Assembly (NCBI GenBank): GCA_019247845.1 | Contig: JAFBAL010000039.1 | Location: 1-64,000, forward strand | DNA from: Alphaproteobacteria bacterium | Lineage (GTDB): Bacteria; Pseudomonadota; Alphaproteobacteria; Micropepsales; Micropepsaceae | Reading direction: 5' to 3' | DNA length: 64,000 nt | Shown here: positions 16,992 through 24,566 of the stretch, piece by piece | Layout of the letters: each line of letters starts with the position of its first letter | How positions within the stretch are numbered: position 1 is the stretch's first letter | Translations under genes and position numbers: made by a program | Notes under the pieces: generated by a model | Told to the model about the DNA's origin: nothing | Databases searched by the model: none | Seen by the model: only the letters and a program-made list of their open reading frames with translations

Positions 16992-19220
16992 TCACATTTT
17001 CGACGGACCGATGACGGCAAACGAATGGTTCTTGAGCGGCAGGTCGCGCACGCGCACGCCCGTCGCGGCGAAAACGGCATTGGCCAGCGCCGGCGCCAGC
17101 GGCGGCACGCCCGGCTCGCCGGCGCCGCCGACCGGGCCTTCGCTTTCCAAGAGATGGATCTCGATCTCGGGGCAATCGGCCAGCCTCAGCATCTCGTAGT
17201 CGTTGAAGTTCGACTGCGCCACCGCGCCGTTCTCGATGGTGATCTCGCCCTTGAGCGCGGCGGTGAGCGCGAAGATCACGCCGCCCTCCATCTGCGCCTT
17301 GAAGCCGTCGGGGTTCACCACCAGGCCGGGATCGGCGACGGTGACCACGCGATCCACTTTGAGCGTGCCCTTGGGATCGACCGTCACCTCGACGACATGG
17401 GCCACGATCGTCTTGAAGGATTCGACGAGCGCGATGCCGCGGCCCCTGCCCTGCGGCATCGGCGTGTTCCAGCCGGCTTTCGCGGCCGCGGTCTCGAGCA
17501 CGCGTTTGTGGCGCGGCGAGGAGCCAAGCAGCGCGCGGCGATATTCGAACGGGTCCTTCTTGGCGTCGTGCGCCAGCTCGTCGATGAAGCTCTCGACGAA
17601 GAAGCCGTGCCACGACGCCTCGACGCTGCGCCAGGCGCCGGTCGGGATATGTGTCGGCACCTTCGCAGCCCCGATCGACTGGTTCGGGATGTCGTAGACG
17701 ATATGCGCTTCGGCGTTCGGATCGTCGTCGGTCGTATAGCTGTTGACCCAAGCGAGCGGCAGCCCGTCGGGCCCGAGCGAGGCCCAGAATGCGCTCATCA
17801 CGTTGGGGCGGTAATAGTCGTGCTGCGTGTCCTGCTCGCGCGTAAAAATGAGCTTGATCGGCTGGCCCGGTGCGGCCATCGCGATCTTCACGGCATATTC
17901 CAGGAAGTTCCATTGACCGGGCAGCCGCCGTCCGAAGCCGCCGCCCATGGGCTGGAGATGGAACGTCACCTTGTCGAGGGGCAGGTTCGCGACCTTGGCG
18001 CAGAAAGCGCGGCTGCCGAGCCCGTCCTGCGTGCCCGACCACACGGTCAGCGCGCCGTCCTTGAACAGCGCCGTCGCGTTCATCGGCTCCATCGGCGAAT
18101 GCGCGAGATAGGGCACCGTATAGGTGATCGCCTCGATGCGGCGGCCGAGCGCGAGGCCACCGTCGCCCTGGCCCTTCTTCAGATCGTTCTTGACGTCGTG
18201 GTTCAGCGCCGCCGTGCGGCGGTCCCTGATCGTGGCGCTGGAGACCTTGCCGTTCGCGGCATCGTCGAACACCGGCTCGAGATCGGCGACCGCGTCGCGC
18301 GCGCGCCAATAGCGGTCGGCCACCACGGCCACCGCGTCGTCGAGCTTGACGACGTGCGCGATGCCGCGCTTGCCCTTGATCACGCCGGTGTCGACCGACA
18401 GCAGCCTGGCCCCGAACACCGGCGAGATGCGGATCGCGGCATAAAGCATGCCCGGCTGCTTGACGTCGATGCCGTAGTTCGTCGTGCCGTCGACCTTGCG
18501 CGGGATGTCGAAGCGCTGCACAGGGCGGCCGATGATCTTGAATTCGCCCTTGCCCTTCAGCTTCGGATGAGACGACGGATCGTAGTTGGCCGCGTCGCTC
18601 GCGAGCTCGCCATAGCGCAGGTTGCGGCCCGTCGGCAGGTGGACGACCTTGCTCGCCTTGGTCTCGCAATCGTTGGCCGGCACGTTCCAGCGTGCGGCCG
18701 CCGCCTTGACCAGCATCTCGCGCGCGCCAGCCGCGGCGACGCGCATGCCGAGCATGCCGGTCGATCGCACCGCCGACGAGCCGCCGGTCACCTGCAGGTT
18801 CATGTATTCGGCGACGGAGCGGAACCCGTTCGCCACGGTGCCGCGCAGGAAGGCGGGGATGCTCTCGACCGTCATGTCGCGCTGGCCCAGGATGAAGCCT
18901 TCCGCCAGCGATCCGTTGGCGAACAGCGGATCGGACGGCGCCGCCTCCGCACGCACCTTGCTCCAGTCGGCGTCGAGCTCGTCGGCCGCCATCTGCGGCA
19001 GCGACGTGAAGATGCCCGTGCCCATGTCGCAATGGGGAACGACCACGGTCACCGTGTCGTCGTTGGCGATCTTGATCCAGCTCGTCACGAACTGCTCGCC
19101 GGGTTCAGCATCGAGCGCGTTGGCGCGGCGGATGCGCCCGCTCGGCCACACCGCATAGCCCACGACCAGGGCGGTCGCGGTGCCGAGCGCGCCGAGCACG
19201 ATGTTCCTGCGCGTCGGCAT
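16992..19220 (-). CDS. iorB: Molybdopterin-binding subunit of an IorB-type aldehyde/isoquinoline oxidoreductase
   Basis: A 742-residue large subunit of a xanthine-oxidase-family molybdenum hydroxylase. The N-terminus TRRNIVLGALGTATALVV carries a twin-arginine, Tat-like signal or anchor, so the enzyme probably works in the periplasm. Internal features fit the family: VPHCDMGTGIFTSLPQMAADEL, a LAHSPMEPMNATA substrate-channel motif, LQPMGGGFGRRL for the cofactor, and GAWRSVEASWHGFFVESFIDELA. The C-terminus has GVPPLAPALANAVFAATGVRVRDLPL. Its ATG overlaps the iorA stop (ATGA). The natural substrate cannot be inferred; aldehydes are common for such two-subunit enzymes. Confidence 0.9.
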   Translation of the reverse strand: MPTRRNIVLGALGTATALVVGYAVWPSGRIRRANALDAEPGEQFVTSWIKIANDDTVTVVVPHCDMGTGIFTSLPQMAADELDADWSKVRAEAAPSDPLFANGSLAEGFILGQRDMTVESIPAFLRGTVANGFRSVAEYMNLQVTGGSSAVRSTGMLGMRVAAAGAREMLVKAAAARWNVPANDCETKASKVVHLPTGRNLRYGELASDAANYDPSSHPKLKGKGEFKIIGRPVQRFDIPRKVDGTTNYGIDVKQPGMLYAAIRISPVFGARLLSVDTGVIKGKRGIAHVVKLDDAVAVVADRYWRARDAVADLEPVFDDAANGKVSSATIRDRRTAALNHDVKNDLKKGQGDGGLALGRRIEAITYTVPYLAHSPMEPMNATALFKDGALTVWSGTQDGLGSRAFCAKVANLPLDKVTFHLQPMGGGFGRRLPGQWNFLEYAVKIAMAAPGQPIKLIFTREQDTQHDYYRPNVMSAFWASLGPDGLPLAWVNSYTTDDDPNAEAHIVYDIPNQSIGAAKVPTHIPTGAWRSVEASWHGFFVESFIDELAHDAKKDPFEYRRALLGSSPRHKRVLETAAAKAGWNTPMPQGRGRGIALVESFKTIVAHVVEVTVDPKGTLKVDRVVTVADPGLVVNPDGFKAQMEGGVIFALTAALKGEITIENGAVAQSNFNDYEMLRLADCPEIEIHLLESEGPVGGAGEPGVPPLAPALANAVFAATGVRVRDLPLKNHSFAVIGPSKM

Positions 19221-19675
19221 CACCCTTCTCCCGTCGCGGCCAGCGCCCGCACGGCGGCGCGGATGCGCGGATAGGTGCCGCAGCGGCAGATATTGGTGAT
19301 CGATTGCTCGAGCTGCTCGTCGCTCGGATGCGGGTTCGCGGCCAGAAGCGCGCTCACCGCCATCAGCATGCCCGACTGGCAATAGCCGCATTGCGGCACC
19401 TGGTGGTCGATCCAGGCCTGTTGCGCGGGGATGAGACCGTTCGCGCTCAACCCTTCGATGGTCGTGATCTCGGCGTCCTGCACCGAGCCGACCGGCGTCA
19501 CGCAGCTCCGCTGCGCCTGGCCGTTGACGTGCACGGTGCAGGCGCCGCATTGCGCGATGCCGCAGCCGAACTTGGTGCCGGTGAGCCCGATCTCGTCGCG
19601 GATCACCCAGAGCAGCGGGGCCTCTTCCTCCACGTCGAGCGTGTGTACGACGCCGTTCACTTTCAGCCGGACCAT
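19220..19675 (-). CDS. iorA: 2Fe-2S iron-sulfur small subunit of IorA type
   Basis: A 151-residue electron-transfer subunit with two [2Fe-2S] clusters. The plant-ferredoxin cluster is bound by [21 protein letters not shown] and the second by QCGYCQSGM and [12 protein letters not shown]. It has no signal peptide and would be carried out with the Tat-signalled large subunit. The FAD subunit typical of three-subunit hydroxylases is absent, as expected for the isoquinoline-oxidoreductase type that passes electrons to a cytochrome. It is the first gene of the two-gene unit. Confidence 0.93.
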   Translation of the reverse strand: MVRLKVNGVVHTLDVEEEAPLLWVIRDEIGLTGTKFGCGIAQCGACTVHVNGQAQRSCVTPVGSVQDAEITTIEGLSANGLIPAQQAWIDHQVPQCGYCQSGMLMAVSALLAANPHPSDEQLEQSITNICRCGTYPRIRAAVRALAATGEG

Positions 19676-19735
19676 GCCCCCTCCCCCGAACCGCGCCGCT
19701 TATAGCATAGTCCGGCATCGCGAGGAGCGCCCGCC

Positions 19736-20104
19736 ATGATCAAGCTGACCTTCTGCCTGCACCGCCTGCCCGGCCTGACGCGCCAGGCGTTCCAGGATTA
19801 TTGGTACGGCACCCATGCGCCGCTGGTGGCGCGGCACGCGCAGGTGCTGCGCATCCGCCGTTACGTGCAGCTTCACAGCGCGGCCACGCCGCTCGACGAC
19901 GCGCTCAGGGGGGCGCGCGGCGCGCCCGCAGGTTATGACGGCGTCGCCGAGCTGTGGTGGGACTCGCTCGACGACATGCTGGGCAACGATGGCGACGCCG
20001 CGCGCGACGCCGGCGCCGAGCTGCTCGAGGACGAGCGCCGGTTCATCGACCTCGCCCGCTCGCCGCTGTGGTTCGGCGAAGAGAAGGTGATCGTCGGCAG
20101 TTGA
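19736..20104 (+). CDS. EthD domain-containing protein
   Basis: A 122-residue ferredoxin-like-fold protein with the EthD pattern: LTFCLHRLPGLTRQAFQDYWYGTHAPLVARHA at residues 3-34, then Y-V-Q-L and GVAELWWDSLDDM. EthD proteins occur with ring-cleaving or ether-degrading systems and some act as small enzymes of the dabb class. It is divergent from iorA, 60 bp away, and its stop overlaps the -35-like TTGACA of the next operon. Confidence 0.85.
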   Translation: MIKLTFCLHRLPGLTRQAFQDYWYGTHAPLVARHAQVLRIRRYVQLHSAATPLDDALRGARGAPAGYDGVAELWWDSLDDMLGNDGDAARDAGAELLEDERRFIDLARSPLWFGEEKVIVGS

Positions 20105-20154
20105 CATACCCATAACCTGTGGGTTATTAGTCTGATAAATAACCAACGGGTTAT
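20101..20154 (+). promoter_or_regulatory. ArsR-operon promoter with two identical palindromic operators
   Basis: Two copies of ATAACC-N4-GGTTAT lie at 20112-20127 and 20139-20154, 27 bp centre to centre. TTGACA at 20101-20106 is a perfect -35 and TTATTA at 20124-20129 is a weak -10 at 17-bp spacing. The first palindrome fills the spacer and the second ends two bases before the arsR ATG, where a ribosome-binding site would normally be. This is the expected layout for autorepression by the ArsR-family regulator encoded immediately downstream. Confidence 0.8.
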
Positions 20155-20156
20155 CG

Positions 20157-20480
20157 ATGCCGAGCGTCCACGACCAGCTCTTCCGCACCCTCGCCGATCC
20201 GACGCGCCGCGCGATCTTCGAGCGGCTGTGCCGCGAAGGCGAGCAGACGGTCGCGGCGCTGACCGCGCGGGCCGGCGTCTCGCAGCCCGCGGTGTCGAAG
20301 CATCTGGGCGTGCTCAAGCAAGCGGGCCTGGTGCGCGACCGGCACGAAGGCCGCCAGACCCATTATCACGCACAGCTCGGCGCGCTGGCGCCCTTGATCG
20401 ACTGGACGAGCCAGATGGCGGGGTTTTGGGAACGAAAGTTCGACCAGCTCGAAAACCTCCTGCGGAGAATGGACCAATGA
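20157..20480 (+). CDS. ArsR-family winged-helix transcriptional regulator
   Basis: A 107-residue regulator of the ArsR type that is commonly paired with SRPBCC/AHSA1 proteins. The helix-turn-helix spans QTVAALTARAGVSQPAVSKHLGVLKQAGLV (about residues 30-59), preceded by LADPTRRAIFERL and followed by the wing DRHEGRQTHYH. No metal-binding cysteine pair is visible, so the effector is probably not a metal. It is the first gene of a four-gene run in which each start overlaps the preceding stop. Two palindromes directly upstream are likely its own operators. There is no recognisable Shine-Dalgarno before the ATG. Confidence 0.92.
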   Translation: MPSVHDQLFRTLADPTRRAIFERLCREGEQTVAALTARAGVSQPAVSKHLGVLKQAGLVRDRHEGRQTHYHAQLGALAPLIDWTSQMAGFWERKFDQLENLLRRMDQ

Positions 20481-20878
20481 GCGAAACGCGTTCCGTCGTC
20501 GTCGAGCGCGAGATGCCCTTCCCCGCGGAGAAACTGTGGCGCGCGCTGACCCAGCCGCACCTGATCGCCGAGTGGCTTATGGAGAACGACTTCGTGCCCG
20601 CGGTCGATCATCGCTTCCGGCTGCGCGGCAGCTGGGGCTCGGTCGATTGCAAGGTGCTGGAGATCGAGCCGCAGAAGACGCTCGCCTACAGCTGGGACGC
20701 GATGGGGCTCGAGAGCACCGTCACCTGGACGCTGACGCCGACGGGCGCCGGCACGCATCTGCGCATGGAGCAGTCGGGCTTCCGCCGCGATCAGGCCCAG
20801 GCCTTCGCCGGCGCCATGATCGGCTGGCAGAAATTCTTCGCGAAGCTGGAAGAGGTCTTGGAAGGGAGCGTGCCGTGA
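20477..20878 (+). CDS. SRPBCC/AHSA1-type domain protein
   Basis: A 133-residue START/Bet v1-like protein of the AHSA1 (activator of Hsp90 ATPase homologue) group. The family signature is seen in VVVEREMPFPAEKLWRALTQPHLIAEWLM at residues 7-35, then VLEIEPQKTLAYSWD and a C-terminal helix GAMIGWQKFFAKLEEVLEG. Such proteins hold a hydrophobic pocket; ligands in bacteria are mostly unknown. The ATG overlaps the arsR stop (ATGA), the standard pairing for this family. Confidence 0.9.
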   Translation: MSETRSVVVEREMPFPAEKLWRALTQPHLIAEWLMENDFVPAVDHRFRLRGSWGSVDCKVLEIEPQKTLAYSWDAMGLESTVTWTLTPTGAGTHLRMEQSGFRRDQAQAFAGAMIGWQKFFAKLEEVLEGSVP

Positions 20879-21063
20879 GCATCCGTCAAATCCATCGCTG
20901 GACGTCGATCGTCTTCGTGCTGATCGTCGCGGGAATCTTCGCGACACTCGGCATGGGCCGGCAGCCGGTGCAGTGGGTGTACTACCTGCCTCTGATCCCG
21001 CTGGCGCTGCTGGTGCTCACCGGGCTTTACCTCTTCGTGCTGCCCTATAGGATCAGGCGATGA
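20875..21063 (+). CDS. Small two-helix membrane protein in the ArsR operon
   Basis: A 62-residue protein beginning with GTG inside the AHSA1 stop (GTGA) and ending where the DUF1801 ATG begins (GATGA). It has two membrane helices, about 11-28 (SIVFVLIVAGIFATLG) and 37-57 (YYLPLIPLALLVLTGLYLFVL), with a basic tail PYRIRR. Translational coupling on both sides and sensible hydrophobicity support it as a real gene. The function is unknown. Confidence 0.82.
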   Translation: MSIRQIHRWTSIVFVLIVAGIFATLGMGRQPVQWVYYLPLIPLALLVLTGLYLFVLPYRIRR

Positions 21064-21524
21064 CCCCGTCGCAGCACATCGACGCGCGCGTCGCCGAGCT
21101 CGGCGACTGGCGCGGCAAGACGCTCGCCCGTATCCGCGCGCTCATCCATGCGGCCGAGCCGGGAATCGTCGAGGAGTGGAAGTGGCGCGGCGTGCCGGTC
21201 TGGGAGCGTGACGGCATCGTCTGCACCGGCGAGACCTATAAGAGCGTGGTGAAGATGACCTTCGCCAAGGGTGCGGCCCTCGACGACCCCGCCGGCCTGT
21301 TCAACTCCAGCCTCGACGGCAACGTGCGCCGCGCCATCGACATCCACGAAGGCGACAAGATCGACGAGAAAGCGCTGAAGGCCCTCGTCCGCGCCGCCGT
21401 CGCGTTGAACGCGGCCAAGAAGAAGCCGGCGGCAAAAACGGTACCGAAGGGCAACGCGCCGGGAACCGCAAAGCCGAAGGCCACGGCTGCGAAGGCCAAA
21501 GCGCCGAAGAATAGGCCCGCCTAG
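21060..21524 (+). CDS. DUF1801 protein with histone-like basic tail
   Basis: A 154-residue protein. Residues 1-115 are a DUF1801 (YdhG-like) domain: LARIRALIHAAEPGIVEEWKWRGVPVWERDG, then FAKGAALDDPAGLFNSSLDGNVRRAIDIHEGDKIDEKALKALV. The last 38 residues are a lysine/alanine/proline-rich repeat-like tail (KKKPAAKTVPKG, KPKATAAKAKAPK) like bacterial histone-H1-type DNA-binding tails. DUF1801 proteins have no settled biochemical role; they often sit with AHSA1/ArsR genes, as here. It is the last gene of the four-gene run and its stop overlaps the convergent gene by four bases. Confidence 0.88.
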   Translation: MTPSQHIDARVAELGDWRGKTLARIRALIHAAEPGIVEEWKWRGVPVWERDGIVCTGETYKSVVKMTFAKGAALDDPAGLFNSSLDGNVRRAIDIHEGDKIDEKALKALVRAAVALNAAKKKPAAKTVPKGNAPGTAKPKATAAKAKAPKNRPA

Positions 21525-22339
21525 AACTGCTTCTCGTTGTCCTTGGCGAGATCGCCCAGCCGGTCGGTCCTGGACACGAATTCCCGTTTGGCCGGATCCC
21601 AGCGGAAGACGTCGCGCCACACCTTCCGGCCCGGCTTGGGGCGCCGGGCATCGCCGCAGTCGAGATCGGTGAGCGTCGTTTCCTGCGTCACGGCCACGTC
21701 GACGTCGCGATAGACCGCGCCGCGGCGCGCTTTCGTCGCGACCTTGGACGTTTCGCGCATCTCATGCGTGCACAGCCGCTCGCTCAAGGTCATGACCTCG
21801 GCCGCGCGCCTGAAGCGGCCGTCGCGCAGGAACATCAGGTCGGCGATCAGGTATTCCTGGTTCGAGTTGCTGTGCGAATTGTCGAGCACGAACAGATCGT
21901 CGGCCTCCGACAGCTTCTGCGGCGCGTCGCCGAAATTGGTGAACCGGTCCACGCCGATATCGACGAGGTCGAGCAGCTTGGGGACCGTGGCCTCGTCGTC
22001 GAAGGCCGCCAGGATCTCGGCGAAGCTGTCGGTCTCGGTGCCGCCGGTCAGCAGAAGGATGCGGCTCTTGCCGGCCTCCCTCACCTTCAGCACGTCGACG
22101 GAGCTGAACACGAAGCCGCCGGAGAGATCGTTCTGGTCGGGATTGCCGTCGGGACCTGCGAGCGCCGGAATGTCGGTACCGCTCCAGCGCCCGCCGTCCT
22201 GCGGCTCGAGATCGGGGATCACCTGCTTCATCAGGTCGCCGTAGGTGATGCCGGGATGCCCGGGCACCGCGTCGGTCAGCTGCTCGGCGCGCGCGGCGGC
22301 GCCAAGCGCCAGTACGAGAACCAGGCCGGACAGCCGCAT
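21521..22339 (-). CDS. Secreted protein of unknown function
   Basis: A 272-residue exported protein (signal peptide about 1-18, ending AARA-E). I do not recognise a family. The body is a mixed alpha/beta domain with LLLTGGTETDSFAEILAAFDD, LLDLVDIGVDRFTNFG and SEADDLFVLDNSHSNSNQEYLIADLMFLRDGRF; the SHSNSNQ stretch could be a metal or ligand site but this is speculative. Two cysteines (in ERLCTHEM and LDCGDA) may form a disulfide. It converges on the DUF1801 gene with a four-base overlap and is divergent from the methyltransferase gene across an 84-bp region that holds a perfect inverted repeat. Confidence 0.75.
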   Translation of the reverse strand: MRLSGLVLVLALGAAARAEQLTDAVPGHPGITYGDLMKQVIPDLEPQDGGRWSGTDIPALAGPDGNPDQNDLSGGFVFSSVDVLKVREAGKSRILLLTGGTETDSFAEILAAFDDEATVPKLLDLVDIGVDRFTNFGDAPQKLSEADDLFVLDNSHSNSNQEYLIADLMFLRDGRFRRAAEVMTLSERLCTHEMRETSKVATKARRGAVYRDVDVAVTQETTLTDLDCGDARRPKPGRKVWRDVFRWDPAKREFVSRTDRLGDLAKDNEKQF

Positions 22340-22354
22340 CGATTCATCTCCCCG

Positions 22355-22386
22355 TCCCGTGCCGGCACGCTCTGCGCGGCACGGGA
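22355..22386 (+). promoter_or_regulatory. Perfect 10-bp inverted repeat in a divergent intergenic region
   Basis: TCCCGTGCCG (22355-22364) and CGGCACGGGA (22377-22386) are exact complements around a 12-base spacer. A second hairpin, GGGGC-GAA-GCCCC, follows at about 22398-22410. Both lie between the starts of divergent genes at 22339 and 22424, where a regulator site or a leader structure is plausible. Confidence 0.5.
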
Positions 22387-22423
22387 GTTGCTTTGTAGGG
22401 GGCGAAGCCCCGGGTAATCAATC

Positions 22424-23131
22424 ATGAGCGCGATCACCGCACCGTTCGAAGCCTTGGCCGTCCGCGCGCTGGGCGGGCCTGCGCAAACCTGGCTCAAAGA
22501 GTGGAAAGAGCTGCGCTACTGGAAGAAGAAGCAGGCCCAGGAGGTCGATCTCACCAACGGCCACTACCGCTTCTTCTACACCGAGTGTTTCGGATTGGGA
22601 CCGGCGGACTATGCGGGACACCGGCTGCTCGACGTCGGCTGCGGCCCGCGCGGCAGCCTGGAATGGGCGACGATGGCGGCCGAGGCGGTGGGCGTCGATC
22701 CGCTGGCCGACCGCTACCGCAAGCTTCAGACCCGCCATCAGCACATGCGCTATGTCAACGCCTATGCCGAGACCATGCCGTTCGGCAACGCGACCTTCGA
22801 CGACATCTTCTGCTTCAACGCGCTCGACCACACCGCGGACTTCCGCCGCGCGCTGCTCGAGATTCACCGCGTGCTCAAGCCCGGCGGCCGCTTCCTGCTC
22901 ATCACCGAGGTCAACCACGAGCCGACCCTGGCCGAGCCCAACTGCATCCTGCCGGAAGAGCTGGCCGCGCTGCTCGAATGCCGCTTCGACTTCAAGTCGC
23001 GCAATTTGGTGCGCGTGCGCGACGACCACAACGTCTATCAAAGCGTGCGCGACGCCCACGTCTTCGAGGACGGCACGCTGACTGCCGGCGTTCCTGCAAT
23101 CTTCACCGCGCATTGCGTGAAGCGCGGTTGA
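22424..23131 (+). CDS. Class I SAM-dependent methyltransferase
   Basis: A 235-residue methyltransferase of the Methyltransf_11 type. The SAM-binding motif I is RLLDVGCGPRGSLEW (about 67-81), motif II VGVDPLADRY, motif III around YAETMPFGNATFDDIFCFNALDHT and post-motif HRVLKPGGRFLLITEV. The substrate cannot be inferred. The first 40 residues include a lysine/tryptophan-rich segment (LKEWKELRYWKKKQA). No Shine-Dalgarno precedes the ATG; an inverted repeat and hairpin lie just upstream. Confidence 0.9.
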   Translation: MSAITAPFEALAVRALGGPAQTWLKEWKELRYWKKKQAQEVDLTNGHYRFFYTECFGLGPADYAGHRLLDVGCGPRGSLEWATMAAEAVGVDPLADRYRKLQTRHQHMRYVNAYAETMPFGNATFDDIFCFNALDHTADFRRALLEIHRVLKPGGRFLLITEVNHEPTLAEPNCILPEELAALLECRFDFKSRNLVRVRDDHNVYQSVRDAHVFEDGTLTAGVPAIFTAHCVKRG

Positions 23132-23163
23132 GGCTGTAGCGTCGTCCCGCGAAGGCGAGCTTC

Positions 23164-23475
23164 ATGCGATCAATCGTCGTGGCGACCGTTCTGGCGGCAC
23201 CGCTGGCGCTCGCGTTGTGCGCCTGCGCGGCCACGGGACCGAAGTTCTCGCCGGTCTCTCCGCCCGAGGGTTCTGCCGTGGTCTATGTCTACCGCATGAA
23301 CCACTTCGCGATGAGCATGTCGGACGTCCATATCTATCTGGACGGCAAGAAGGTCTTCGACCTCGCCAACGAGGGCTATTCCGTGCGTTCCAGTGGGACC
23401 TGCACGAGGAAGACGAAGCCACCGGCTTGCGCGCGCTCGCCGACAAGCACTTCCAGGCGCCGTTCTGACGGCTAG
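23164..23475 (+). pseudogene. Truncated DUF2846-like lipoprotein, C-terminus scrambled
   Basis: The N-terminus is a lipoprotein signal (about 1-19, LALCAC), followed by VSPPEGSAVVYVYRMNHF and VHIYLDGKKVFDLANEGY, which match the start of DUF2846 lipoproteins. These are normally 150 residues or more. After GYSV the frame becomes cysteine/arginine/threonine-rich with poor codon use. The neighbouring +1 frame from about 23385 to 23468 reads FQWDLHEEDEATGLRALADKHFQAPF (26 residues; shown here in two halves: FQWDLHEEDEATG, LRALADKHFQAPF) with normal codon use and a clean stop. This looks like a deletion that joined a lipoprotein start to the end of another gene out of frame. Confidence 0.6.
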
Positions 23476-23777
23476 ACGTAATGCCAGCGATGCTCGCGGT
23501 CGTAATAGCCGCGGCGGCCGTGACGGTATTCATAGCGCGTCTCGCGCGCGCGGTGACAGCCGTCCGACGCGATCGAATGGCCGGCGAGGCCGCCCACCAC
23601 CGCGCCGCCGACCGTGCCGACCACGCTGCCATGGGTGATGACGTTGCCGAGCACGCCGCCGCCGACCGCACCGACGGCGGTGCCCGTGTCCTTGCGGCCG
23701 CGGCAGCCGGCATCGGCAGCAGTGGCGAAAACGCTCAAGGACAGGGCCGAAACGGCCAGGATCTTCACAATACGCAT
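23472..23777 (-). CDS. Glycine-zipper (2TM) exported protein
   Basis: A 101-residue protein with signal peptide 1-23 (FATAADA-G). Residues about 33-70 form a glycine-zipper/2TM-like region: GTAVGAVGGGVLGNVITHG and VVGTVGGAVVGGLAGHSIA. The tail is rich in Arg, Tyr and His (RYEYRHGRRGYYDREHRWHY), typical of small outer-membrane-associated proteins of this class. It is divergent from the HD-hydrolase gene. The ATG at 23777 begins the signal peptide; longer N-terminal extensions are not plausible. Confidence 0.82.
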   Translation of the reverse strand: MRIVKILAVSALSLSVFATAADAGCRGRKDTGTAVGAVGGGVLGNVITHGSVVGTVGGAVVGGLAGHSIASDGCHRARETRYEYRHGRRGYYDREHRWHYV

Positions 23778-23833
23778 CTGACAATCTCCGCGATTTTGCG
23801 CTATTGGAAACAAACCAACAAAAGGAAGGTTCC

Positions 23834-24457
23834 GTGGACCTGCTCGACCGGCCGTGGGCGCGCTGTTTCGCCGACCTGGACGTAGCCGAGCCGCCGGCAA
23901 GCGAGCTCGCCGAGATCAGAGCGCGTTATTCCGAGCCGCACCGCGCTTATCACACTCTGCAACATCTGGACGATTGCCTAATCTGGTTCCACCACGCGCG
24001 GGCGCTGGCGCAGCGGCCTGGAGAAGTCGCGATGGCACTGTTCTATCACGACGCCGTATACGATACGCATGCGCGCGACAGCGAAGAGCGGAGCGCCGCT
24101 CTCGCCGCAGCGGCGCTCGAGGAGCACTGCCGTGCCGATCCCGACACCGTCGAGCGCGTGCGTGCGCTGGTGCTCGCCACCAAGCATGACGCGGCGCCGG
24201 ACTCGGACGACGCAAGGCTGCTGGTCGACATCGACCTCGCGATTCTCGGCGCCGCATCTGCGCGCTTCGACGAATACGAGCGGCAGGTGCGCCTCGAATA
24301 TTCCTGGGTCGCACCGGAGGATTTCCGCAAGGGCCGCGGCGATATCCTGCGCCACTTCCCCGCGCGCGAGACGATCTACGCAACGGAGTTCTTCCGCACG
24401 CGCTTCGAAAGCGCGGCACGCGCCAACCACGCCCGCTCGCTCGCGTCCCTCGCATAG
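23834..24457 (+). CDS. HD-superfamily predicted metal-dependent phosphohydrolase
   Basis: A 207-residue protein from the GTG at 23834, chosen because AAGGAAGG lies 6-7 bases upstream; an in-frame ATG at 23804 would place that sequence inside the gene. It matches the family of predicted HD phosphohydrolases: RAYHTLQHLDDCL (about 35-47) with the first histidines, ALFYHDAVYD with the HD pair, LVLATKHD and LLVDIDLAILG further on, and REYSW-like VRLEYSWV. The natural substrate is unknown. It converges on valS across a 110-bp gap with two hairpins. Confidence 0.88.
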   Translation: MDLLDRPWARCFADLDVAEPPASELAEIRARYSEPHRAYHTLQHLDDCLIWFHHARALAQRPGEVAMALFYHDAVYDTHARDSEERSAALAAAALEEHCRADPDTVERVRALVLATKHDAAPDSDDARLLVDIDLAILGAASARFDEYERQVRLEYSWVAPEDFRKGRGDILRHFPARETIYATEFFRTRFESAARANHARSLASLA

Positions 24458-24475
24458 AGCTATGCGCCAACTGTC

Positions 24476-24555
24476 ATGGCCCGCAACTGCGGGCCATCCA
24501 GTCGAAACTTGCGCGATCGGTGCAGACGCCAGTGGGCGGCCCGCATTCGCGGGCC
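24476..24555. terminator. Two hairpins between convergent genes
   Basis: ATGGCCCGC-AACT-GCGGGCCAT (24476-24497) and GGCCCGC-ATTC-GCGGGCC (24538-24555) are near-identical stem-loops with four-base loops, 40 bp apart. They lie between the HD-hydrolase and valS stops, so they could terminate transcription from both sides. The TCATGGCCCGC...GCGGGCCATCCA form also resembles intergenic palindromic repeats common in alphaproteobacteria. Confidence 0.7.
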
Positions 24556-24566
24556 CTGACACCTCA

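Noticed and set aside
15024..19274. A 1416-codon open frame on the plus strand.
   Set aside because: It is the antisense of the DUF885 gene, iorB and iorA. Very GC-rich codon use leaves antisense frames free of stops; the product is low-complexity and has no recognisable domain.
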